Part shown: positions 44,943 to 54,732 of the stretch, one piece after another
How the letters are laid out: the number at the start of each line of letters is the position of its first letter
Numbering within the stretch: the stretch's first letter is position 1
Assembly (NCBI GenBank): GCA_009733575.1
Contig: ML769508.1
Span: 62,001-126,000 of the forward strand
Source of the DNA: Gymnopus androsaceus JB14
Lineage: Eukaryota > Basidiomycota > Agaricomycetes > Agaricales > Omphalotaceae
DNA length: 64,000 nt
Reading direction: 5' to 3'
Notes under the pieces: model-generated
What the model saw: only the letters and a program-made list of their open reading frames with translations
Databases searched by the model: none
Told to the model about the DNA's origin: nothing
Translations under genes and position numbers: made by a program

Positions 44943-47618
44943 TCAAGTATAATATAATTTTTTTAAATGGAACTTCTCCATCCAGCGATGCTTGACTTTG
45001 TTCCCAGACGACTGGTTGACATCAACGGGCAGAGGCTTCAAGTGCCTCCGAATCCGCCTGATAAGTTGCTGGGCGAGATCCTGAGGCTCGGCACCCTTGT
45101 ATTCAAAATCCAGATAAGCAAAGCTCATATTTCCAAGAAAGCAACCAACCTCAGCCCATTCTAGTGCCCTTCTTGCATCTTCTTGATTTAAAAAAGCCAC
45201 ATTGTCTAGCACAACCTGCAATGTCTCGTCTGAGGGGACTGCATCCAAAATATGATTAATCCACCGAAATTTGGCATAGAACATCATGTCATCCTGAGTA
45301 TAAGACATTCCCGAAAGAATCCAAATACAGTGTAACCCCATTGCCTGGTGGCATTCAGCATAATCAACCGGGATCATAGTGAGGTTGTCTGGATATTTAT
45401 TCCCCAGATTGTAATTGAACTGGAGTGGATCCGTGTTCAAGGGCAAAATGGGTAGGTGTGCTGGCCAGGGAGAGTGCACAATGTTCCGGACTTGTGTCAA
45501 GTCCCACCGAGGGTGGTCAGGGAGACGAGTCAAGAGGGAATAAGACATTTCTACCTGAAGTTTATCAGCCTCATACCAGTCCCCTCGGCGGGGCTGATAC
45601 AAGATAAGATGAGTCTTAAGCACCAAAATCGCCACCATTAGAATTTCCCTGGCTTGAGTATTGAAAGAAGACGGTATTGAGATCCGAAAACCAAAGTCGA
45701 ATAATCTATATTGCTTGACCAGATTATCATGGATTGGTAGACGATTAGAACTTTGTCGGAGAGCCTAAGGGTGGTAAATCAATGATGCACACGATGGATT
45801 GGAAAGAAAAACCAACGGACATGGGCCCACTGGACAAAACTTCGGAAAATTTCGAGACAACTTCCCAATGTGACAATAAAAACCATTATGCTAGTGTTTT
45901 TATACCGCAAAGTGGTATTCAGTAGCCCACAAGGGTCAACCTGATTGAGAGCAGTCATAATCCTGCTACTGGGTGGATTTCTGATGTTTCGGAAATGAAG
46001 ACCCCAGAAAGTGCATGCATAAGTAATAAATTCCGATTGTGCACTGTAAAATAATGCGCTTGAGTTCAAATTCTAAGGAGGAAAGAGTCTCACCATTTGA
46101 AAGGATACTTCCAGTTGTCAATGGTTGAGCTTGAAATGATCTTCATCAAGTAAAGCAGAACCCGTTCATGTTGAGCATCCTTCTCTGTGTTCACAAAGTA
46201 TCTCCCTGATCGCTTTCGATCAGTGAGAAAGTCGATGAAAGATGCATGGCGCACTGTGATATTTTCGTCGTCGATTTCTGGGATAAACAGCACTGAGTGT
46301 AGTCGGTACAATAATGACCAAAGTTTCCCCTTAGCAAGGGAAAAGACACCCTCAATAACAAAGGTCGATGTTCGTTCATAACGCTCGTCAAAAAATATGC
46401 CTGCAGGGCTCAAAATTTGAGCCATGACATCAAGGAGAAGCTCCTGCTGTGCACATACAGAAAGAATCTGTATGTACAGCAAGTCCAGATCAGGATATGG
46501 CGAGTCAAAATCCTCGGGTACAGTGATATTTAGAATGATCTCCAGCCGCTCGATGGGAAAGCCATCGTGATCCCCGACATATTTGAGGACAGTCGTAGCA
46601 TAGATGAACTGTCCGCATGCTCTTTGCACAAGCTGCTGGATAATGCCATTGCCAGGCCAGTCCTCTGCTACGTGTGCCATGCTTCGCCCATGTTCCCGCC
46701 GGACTCTACCAAAGTCGTGTTTGAGATACTTGAAGATATCCTTCGCAGATTCGAATGATTCACCAATGTCATCACAACCCAGGATAGAGCGAAATTCATG
46801 ATGACTGAAGGCATTCCGGATGCGAGGCTCCGGCCGGCTACAAATGAGGAACTCAAATGGCAAAGGCGGAGTTGCAGATTTGGCTTGACGGATAATGGAC
46901 AGTAGACGCTCCTGAGATGGAATGTCAATGCATTCATCGAGGCCGTCAATGATGATTAACCGAGGAAGGCTCTTCCATCGCTCGGTCAACCTGCAAGCAA
47001 CCAACCAATTGCAGGGTAACATTATGAGCTGCTGAAACTGTTCTTCTAGAATAGCGTGTACGATGCTAGGATTCTGGCGGACAGCAAGATCAATAGGGTA
47101 TTTGAGGATTGGTCCGAGTGTCGGCGATGTTGCTAGCTGGTAGGAGATGGTGATAAAGAATGAAGTTAAGTTGTTCCGTGAGGGATCTGCCCGTGCAAAG
47201 AAGAAGGTAGCGGCGAGATGAGAAGCTGCAAACTCCTCTGATATTGTCTGAGCTATCGCGGATTTACCCACACCGGCTGCGCCGTACAGCCAATAAATGG
47301 ACGTCGAATCAGCGATACTGGTAATCCAACTCCTCAGGATCTCAAGAACTTGAGTTCGAGTTCCCCGATGGCAGTTTGGAGGAGGAAACCGCTGTTCAGA
47401 GTTATCAAAAAGCGCCCTGAACAGCGTTTTCGTAGAGTATTTTAAGACCAGCTGCATAAAGGAGATATAAGCCTCATACAAGATAAGCTGGAGATAATTT
47501 ACGCACCGTAATCTTGCTCTTCCCCCTTTCCGTGAAAGTTGTAGTGGACGCCGCCTGCAACATTAGCGAACGATCCATTATTTATCGTAAAGTCGCGGGC
47601 ATTGGGGAGGATGGACAT
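44943..47618 (-). CDS. NACHT-domain NLR with N-terminal amyloid-like motif; one apparent frameshift
   Basis: The start at 47618 (MSILPNARDFTINNGSFANV) carries the motif typical of fungal NLR N-termini, short N/G/F/V-rich strands thought to form amyloid seeds. After a GTGCGT intron a segment GLKILYENAVQGAF leads to EQRFPPPNCHRGTRTQVLEI, the P-loop YGAAGVGKSAIAQTISEEF, Walker B LPRLIIIDGLDECID and FEFLICSRPEPRIRNAF. The rest of the NACHT module is open to 46090. Further exons (46069-45779, 45638-44943) hold the C-terminal helices (FITYACTFWGLHF, LRWNxx-like RRALEWAEVGCF). The family senses non-self and triggers cell death. Between VQGAF and DNSEQ a run of five T (47407-47411 as A) seems to have one base too many, so the gene is either frameshifted or the base is an error. 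Confidence 0.65.
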
Positions 47619-47667
47619 GAAGAATGAGTTCCAAGTAGCGAAATTATCATCATTCTTCATGTCCATC
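47610..47667. repeat. Perfect inverted repeat at the NLR start codon
   Basis: Arms GATGGACATGAAGAATGA (47610-47627) and its exact inverse (47650-47667) are separated by 22 bases. The presumed NLR start codon (47616-47618) lies inside the left arm. In the mRNA this would make an 18-bp hairpin over or next to the start. Confidence 0.85.
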
Positions 47668-47984
47668 TCAAGTATGATAATACAACTTTCAAACTCACGA
47701 GCCACACGTGTTGCAACACAGTATGAGAGGCGCCGTATACAGAGCTGTTGCTGTCAGTGTCATGTTTTCATAAAAGCCCCGCACAATTAGCCTAGTACAA
47801 CAGCTATTTTTGTTATTGAGTGGCGGAAATGGATGAATTTTATACCCCTCCCCTGCTTTTCGAGATGTCGGCTTCTTGATCTCCAGGATAATGACGCCGG
47901 CCTTGAGGAACTATTCCAGTTTTGGGATGTTTCTGCTCCTCGGCTCAAGCGCAGGACTCTGCGCATTACGAATGCCATTGGCAT
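47668..47984. other. Intergenic, upstream of the NLR
   Basis: Contains in-frame codons upstream of the chosen NLR start (MAREFESCIIILEMDMKN) that could be an N-terminal extension, but fungal NLRs of this type usually begin directly at the motif. Otherwise nothing. Confidence 0.35.
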
Positions 47985-48780
47985 TCACTGATCCTTTGAG
48001 GAAGAGTCTTGACTCTTTGGATACATCGGATGCATCATTGCCATCCGTATCAGCACTTGTCGATAATCGGACAACACATCCAACTCGATAACTTGGAGTT
48101 GTATAATCATCTGGCCTTGCATGTTCAGAAATGCTTGTGAAATGTCATCGCTGTTCTTCCCGACTACTCGAATTCGAACGCGGACACACAGACGGTATAG
48201 CCAGTGATCGCGAGCATCGTCATCAAGCAAGTCGAGTCGCTGAAATGCGCACTTCCAAGACCCAACTTGCTCGCTCGAAGTATTCCAACAGCTATGCTTT
48301 CCCTCTTTTTCGCATCTCCGGATTGAGGTGGATGATGGTGAGCGGCAAGTTAATCCCGCACCTTTTCCGATGAGCCTGAACTGTTTCAACCAATGTTCGG
48401 AGGACATTCCGCGGAGAACGACTGGATAAAAGAAAGCACTTTGTTGGAGGTCAGAAATTAAGAACGGGAGAAGTTGGACAAAGAGAAACGTTCCACGCGA
48501 TGGACGCGCACACGTGAAAATCATCGACATTCGCCCTAACCCAATAATAAAGAGAGTCAAAAGGAAAAGTTGTATCAATGTATGGACTGAAGCCAACGCA
48601 ACCCAGACGACACCCCAACCTCGAACATGAGCAGAGGAGCTCCCAAGGTCCTTCAACCAATCTCCATTTCCAATTGAGCCTACAGCCAAGCACGCAAGGA
48701 GGAAAAGAAAAGGTTGAACCACGAATGGTGCCAAAGTGACAAGATGGAAGAACGATGGGTAGGGGAAGGCATGAGCGACA
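47985..48780 (-). CDS. Hypothetical protein with three hydrophobic segments
   Basis: An open minus-strand frame ends at 47985. Hydrophobic stretches (FVVQPFLFLLACLAVGSIGN, GVVWVALASVHTLIQLFLLT, FLFVQLLPFLISDLQQSAFF) are consistent with membrane helices, followed by a soluble, charged C-terminal part (CEKEGKHSCWNTSSE to KSQDSSSKDQ). I do not recognise a family. The frame opens above 48734 as AVAHAFPYPSFFHLVTLAP, perhaps after an intron ending near 48785, and the first exon is not resolved. Confidence 0.4.
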
Positions 48781-49035
48781 GCCTATAGGTAGGAAACGAT
48801 ATAGGTAAGAGACGGAAGACCATATCAATGTCATGCTTTTGAGACCAAAAAAAAAGAAAGAAGAGATAAATGTCTCCGTCTGCCTACGCCGCACCAGCCG
48901 CAGCCTCCCACCGCAAGGGCGCGCGCGGCCATGAATGATGGACGACATGCCGTTGCCGTTTATTTCACGCACACATGCCCGCACATAAGACTTTTTCCCC
49001 ATCCCTTCCCAAGTACAAAGCCCCACACACCATTC

Positions 49036-50676
49036 TCATCCGCTCCGTTTCGTATTCTTACTCCCCTTTGGCCTGCCACGAGGTCTTTTCGCTGACGTCG
49101 GAGCAACACCTAGCCCATCCACCGCCGTACCAGAATCAACCGAATCCAAAGTGCGTTTGTTATTGGTATTCATGGTCATTATATTTAAATTTGGGTTGAT
49201 ATTCATGTTTGCATTCGAGTTGGTATAATTATTGGAATTGGAAGCGGCGGGTTGGGCACTGCTACTAGAGCCTGAGCCAGAGGCAACAGGTTGGGGTTGG
49301 GAGGTAGGGTAGGAAGCGGAGGATGGATAATGGCGATATTTTGTTGTCGCTGTCGTTGTTGGGGCTGATACTGGGGTTGAACGAGTAGAGACTGGAGCTG
49401 CAGCGGCGGAGGGACCAGAGGTAGGGTTGGAGTTTCCATTTAGACGGCGTTCGTTGAGATATCTAGAGAGTGTGTGAGATTAGATTCGAAAAAGGTATCG
49501 AAAGGTGCAAGTAACGGGAAGGGCAGAAAACGGTTTAGGAAATTTGACTAACCCAGCAGCTTTTTCGTCCAACATACTTTGAAGCGACGGGAGCGGGGGA
49601 TGGCCTAGCTCTGCACGAAGACGATCCACGTCGGCCTTGGCACTAGCGTAGTCTCCTTCTGAGAGTGAGAGGATTTGAGTGCGGAGGTTGGAGCATCTGT
49701 AGATGCGAAAGTCAGTAAGAATGATCGTCGAAAAGTATGTAGGAGAAACAACACACTCTCGTTCCAAATCACCCGCTAGCAAATCAGCCTTATCTCGGTC
49801 TTCGTTGACCTGTCGTAATGAATTGAGCAGGCGTACACGTTCAGATTCCAGTCTTCACAGCTTTATTAGTGGAATGAACCACACGAGGGAAAAACTCAAA
49901 ACCTCACTTGTTTCGTTGTTCCTTCACATCCTGTATACTTTTTCCCTTTTGCTCCAGTGACGCATGAGCAGAGAGAATGTGAGCAGTGTGTAATTGGAGT
50001 GTGAGGGCGTGTTTTCTGATCGATTATGAGTGGGCTGAAAGGATGGTATGAAAGGGAAAAAGACTCACTTGAGCTCAGCCGTCTTGGCTAGATGAACTAA
50101 ATCTCGTGTCCAGTCTCCGGTTGCTACAAGCGGGCCATTCGGGCCATTATGTGAAGCTGAGAGAGCTGCAGGTACAGCTGTCGAAGTCGAAGGAACTGGC
50201 GTTGTAGATGGCGCTGGTGCTGGTGCAGCTACCGGGGCCGGAGCAGGAGTAGGAGTCGATGTTGTCGCACGCGGAGCGACTGTGCTTGCTGGCGCCGTCG
50301 ATGTCGAAGCCGATGGAGCTTGATAATGACGATACTCGTATGAGGGCGCATATTGAGGCACGTACTGCCTCTGAGTAGTCGTATCCTGCGGCGCGACAGT
50401 GGTCGGAGTCGAAGGCATTGTCACTCTAAAGGTCGACGTAGAAGACGAAGGCTGAGCATTGTTCAATACAGACTGCGGTGTTGTTTTCGATATTGGTGAG
50501 TTTACTCTCGGAGAAGGATTGGTCGAATTCGAATTTGTGTTATTATTGGGGATAGAGGGAGAAGTTGAAGTGGACTGAGTCTGGCTAGAAGTCGAAGGAC
50601 CAGCATAGTGCGCGTATTGTCCTTGGTGATGGTTGAGGACATGATGAACAGAATGAGAATGCGGCTGATGCGACAT
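49036..50676 (-). CDS. AT-hook coiled-coil nuclear protein
   Basis: The start at 50676 (MSHQPHSHSVHHVLNHHQGQ) is followed by a long Ser/Thr/Pro/Ala-rich disordered region. After an intron a coiled coil (HTAHILSAHASLEQKGK, LESERVRLLNSLRQVNEDRD, AKADVDRLRAELGHPPLPSL) is encoded by several short exons. The last exon ends with an Asn-rich stretch and KRPRGRPKGSKNTKRSG with the stop at 49036; PRGRPKG is a canonical AT-hook that binds the minor groove of AT-rich DNA. I infer a nuclear DNA-binding or chromatin factor. An in-frame upstream ATG (50697) adds seven residues. Confidence 0.7.
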
Positions 50677-51392
50677 TCTTTCCGACTTCAATTTCACGGC
50701 AGAAAAAAAAATTAGGATCGTGGATGTGAGTCCCTGGGGTCAATGGAGGAAATGGACAACGGGAAAGGGTCGGTAAGGTGGCAGAGGGCTTGCTGCACAT
50801 GGATTGGTAAGCTGCGTGGCGTCCGATTATGGCTGAATTTCATCCGAAGCTTCATACTACATGTAGTTCCCTTGTCTTCGTCGTATCACTTGAAAGATCG
50901 GTGCAGGTAAGGGCCTCAAAACGAATCGGATCTGTTGAATAAACGTTCGAACGTACCGTGAGCGCGTACGTTTGCAGTAACATTTCGCATAAAGGCCGCC
51001 CTCGGAACGGATCCGGCATTCCATCCCGCGTACCGCGTAAAACCGCAAAAAATTCCAACTCAGCATCTATCGACAGCACCATTACAGGGCCCTCTCACTG
51101 CATGATCTCGAAGTTCTCCTTGTAATCTACTCTGTACTTGTAGTACAATGGCACTAAGGACTTGTGCATATAGTGGCTTTCCGGAACGCGACGCTCAGAC
51201 ATACGTGAAGATGGATAATTATGTCCTTTCTAGGTTCTTCAGTCCGAAGAACACAGCATCAGCTCTGAACAACGAATCATACATGCCGTTGGATGAGGCT
51301 TAATCTGCCCATGATTCGGCACGCACGTACAGTGGAAATCCAGATCCAGATAAGTATGTCCTTGGACTCTGAAGTCGCAATGGGAATAGAGC
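50677..51392. other. Intergenic
   Basis: Promoter of the AT-hook gene, then unassigned sequence up to the tandem duplication. The small ORFs at 50852-51082 overlap in several frames and show no family. Confidence 0.4.
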
Positions 51393-51773
51393 GCTGGTCG
51401 GACCGTAAACTCCGTAACTAAGTGGAAAATATTAGACGCTTAGTTCTTGCTTCGCCATCTTCACTGCCGAAAGAGTAGGATTATTCCAAGTTTCATTTGA
51501 TTACTTTCCGTACATGTAGCAGATCCTATCAGATCAACAAGAAAATGGAAACTAGCCACAGACGCAGGTGTCACAGGTGAGGCTTCTTCTGATTCTGCTG
51601 CATATACATTAAATTCATTCAAGTATAGTATATTAGGCTCCCGTAGCTCACGCTCTGGTCATGCTAGCCAGATCAAGACGAAGCTAATTCAGAATGACTG
51701 ACTTAAAATCATTCGATAATACCGACCCGGTTGACAACTCAGCGGTAGCTTGCCTAGCTCCTGTCGTGTCTAA

Positions 51774-53696
51774 ATGTCGACCTCGTCTCAGCCAGAGCTT
51801 CCAGACCTCTATGAAGCTGGTGTCGTGCAGCTACAAACAGGTCTCGATGCCGGTCATTTTCCAGCTTCGATCTAGTATCTGTGCGTGTGATATTAGATGA
51901 TTATCAGCTTCTGAAAAACTTACCCTTCGAGGCACAGGCTTATCTTGCTCGAATCGAGGAAGTAAACCTCAAAGGTGCAGAATTGAGAGCGGTTTTAGAG
52001 GTTAGCCCGCGTGCATTGGAAGTAGCGGCGCAGTTGGATGAAGAGAGACGAGCAAATGGAAGAGGAGCATGTTGCATGGTATACCTGTGCTGCTAAAGGT
52101 AAGCGGAACGCCAGGACCTGTATATGGTTTTTTACTGACGCGTTTTTGAACCTAGGATAATATAGGAACCATACACTCCGAAGGCAAGACATTGTCAGCT
52201 TACTCAAGATGTCTCGGTTGAGATTGACTATCTACATAGGCCTAAACACCACCGCTGGCTCTCATGCCTTACTTGGCGCACTAGTACCAGAAGATGCAGG
52301 TGTGGTGAAGCGTCTTCGACAGGCAGGAGCCATCATTCTCGGTGAGTTTTTAATTTGTGATTTCCCGGATATACTCTTCACATCAGCTCTACTTCTAGGA
52401 AAAGCTAACATGTCCGAAATGGCCCATTTTCGCGGCGAGGTTCCCAGTGGCTGGTCCGGCCGTGGTGGACAATGCAAAAGCGCTTACCATCCAATCGGCT
52501 CACCTAGTGGATCTTCCTCTGGTTCTGGTGTCGCTGCATCCATAGGTCTGGTTACAGTGACTCTTGGTACTGAGAACGGATGGAAGCATTGTTTCGCCAG
52601 CTTCGTTCAACAATGTTGTTGGAATAAAGCCGACTGTTGGGCTTACGAGTCGCGCGAGAGGTTGGTCTGCTACCGTAGCTCGTTTGTTGGTTCTCCGCTA
52701 ATATTCTTCCTGCACTAGTTCTTCCCATTACGGCTGCTCAAGATACCGTCGGTCCAATGACCCGTTCAGTTGAAGACGCTGCTATCGTACTTTCCATTAT
52801 AGCAGGTGAAGATCCCAACGATGGACGTACACTTTCTCAACCTCGCCCCGTCCCCGACTACACTAAAGCTCTCAATATTAACGCTCTGCAAGGAAAACGG
52901 ATCGGCGTCCCTCGCTCAAGCCTACCTTCGGGTGGCCTCACTCTTCCTCAATCGATCTGCACTGTTTTCGATGAGTCCCTCCAAATCTTCGAAAGCCTTG
53001 GTGCCACAATCGTTGACCCAGCAAACCTCCCTTCCGCAGAGGAAATCCGCGAATTGCACAATACAGTCCTATATACAGATTTCAAAATTGAGCTCCAGGA
53101 ATACCTCGCTAGTTTGACAGACGTACCAAGTGGTGTCCGCACTCTTGCGGATTTGATTCAGTTCAATATCGATAATCCCGAGCTGGAGCTTCCGGAAGGT
53201 TATACTGATCAAAGCAGGGCGACTGAGAGCGAGGCTACGAATGGGAGAGATGAGGCTTATGGGAAGGCTCTGGCCATATCTGGAATTAGGTGCGACGAGG
53301 GGAATCGATAAGGTGTTGAAGGAGTTTGAGCTGGATGCATTAGTGCTACCTGCTAAGAGCACTCATACTCCTGCTGCGCTTGCTGGATATCCGATCGTTA
53401 CTGGTATGTTATTGCTAACTATACAGATGATAATACTGCATACCTCTTGTCCTCTGTAGTTCCTCTGGGCTTCCTTCCAGACGACGAACCGATCATCTAC
53501 GACCGTGGCAATGTCAACGTCGCATTTCCTGCTCCAGGAATGCCTTTCGGGATATCTTTTATCGGGACGGCATTCGATGAATATGCGCTGATTGGAATGG
53601 CGCTACGCTTTTGAGCAAAAGACGAAGGTGCGACTGAGTCGTAGGGCTATTGAGGAAGCAGTGCCCAAGACACAGTTGAAGCAGATCGTTGGGTGA
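51774..53696 (+). pseudogene. Amidase-signature-family gene, copy 1, several frameshifts
   Basis: The start at 51774 (MSTSSQPELPDLYEAGVVQL) and the body match copy 2. Compared with it there are at least four indels: one base missing near 52057 (GGAAGAGG against GGGAAGAGG), an extra A near 52573 that destroys the TETDGSI serine motif, two bases missing near 53272 and an extra base near 53604 just before the C-terminus. The linker VLPITAAQDTVGPMTRS near 52725-52770 is in frame here, unlike copy 2. I infer a pseudogene. Confidence 0.7.
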
Positions 53697-53925
53697 GAAA
53701 TGTTATCGATGACTTATGTATACGGTATACGCTCTCGGAAGAGCTGAAATCAATTCGCGAATTCAATAATTTACCTTGCTATAGTGGACTTCTCCCGGAA
53801 ACATTCCTGCGTGAGACCCAATGCACACGATCCTATATATGGGCTGCTTTACGCCTTCGCAGCGCCGATATCAGTGCATTTTTCTGCAGTTTCTCGATGG
53901 TAGAAATGTGATTTTACCATCCACA

Positions 53926-54403
53926 ATGACAGATCTGAAGGGAATAGCATCTGCCTAGCTCGCTCAACTCTCTGACTCTCTTGAACAGAGAGATGCTTGC
54001 AGGCTCCGTGTCTCTCTTTCATCCCCATGGTTGGTTTCGAGATCTTTGTATTCAGTTGGAACCTACGCACTCTGAGCGGGCGGGAGCAGATATTGGAATA
54101 TCTCTCCGCCAACATTGACTCGACAACCATCACAGAGCTCAAAGTCAGCTCCGGTGAGTATTTCAAACCCTCGCCAGGAGAGGTACCCGGAAGTGGGTCC
54201 TCTGGCTTCACGTTCTCAACACCGATAGCGAATGGCAAGGGTATGTTTACGCTGATCCCAGCGGATTCAGATTCAGGATCGGAGCCTAGGACTTGGAAGA
54301 CTTTCACTGTGCTCATGTCGCTGGATATCCTGAAGGAGCACGAACTGATCAGTGCTGATCAAGGCGTATATCAGGGTAGCTCCTTGTGTTGGTCGGAAGT
54401 AAA
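53926..54403 (+). pseudogene. 5' fragment of a flavin monooxygenase gene, copy 1
   Basis: Starts at 53926 (MTDLKGIASA) but meets a TAG where copy 2 has Trp (TWLAQ). The following region is open in another frame (SGREQILEYLSANIDSTTIT to MSLDILKEHELISADQGVYQ) up to SSLCWSEV, after which the sequence leaves copy 2. The FAD and NADPH domains are missing. It is the truncated end of the tandem duplication. Confidence 0.7.
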
Positions 54404-54732
54404 TATTAATTACGCGTACGACGCGCGATTCTCATCATCCAAGCCATACATTCTAAATTTAAAAAAAAAAAAAAAGAGTCCAATCTTTCATGCATAAACC
54501 ATATCTTGTAGCAGGCGCGTCGAGAACTGGTCAGAAAGCTCATCTTCCGACGAATCAATGAGCGCGTTGAGGCCCAGTTGAACGTTGCCCTTGAATAATC
54601 ATCCCAAGACAGCTCGGAATTATTGAATTGGAAGTTCGGGACCCGGGGAAGGGCCAACTATTTGGTAAATTTCTGAGAGTAAGACCAATACTTAGCGGAG
54701 CGTGTTTCGAAGAGAGGAATGTTGGCGCCGGA

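Larger units (their letters stand above)
51393..54403. repeat. Tandem duplication, unit 1 (amidase + monooxygenase start)
   Basis: The whole stretch, including upstream flank (GGACCGTAAA...), amidase gene, spacer and N-terminal part of the monooxygenase, is repeated at 54733-57770 in the same orientation. Both exons and introns are alike, with scattered indels. Similarity ends in the monooxygenase after SSLCW; a 15-base A-run follows at about 54461-54475. Confidence 0.8.

Noticed and set aside
48451..49026. 191-codon minus-strand ORF
   Set aside because: It overlaps the hydrophobic gene in another frame and has low-complexity Arg/Cys composition, so it is most likely a shadow.
50852..51082. 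Two overlapping minus-strand ORFs
   Set aside because: They lie in different frames of the same bases and show no conserved motif.
54455..54480. A-run as the tail of a retrotransposed copy
   Set aside because: The duplicated unit keeps introns, so it is not a retrocopy; the A-run alone is weak evidence.
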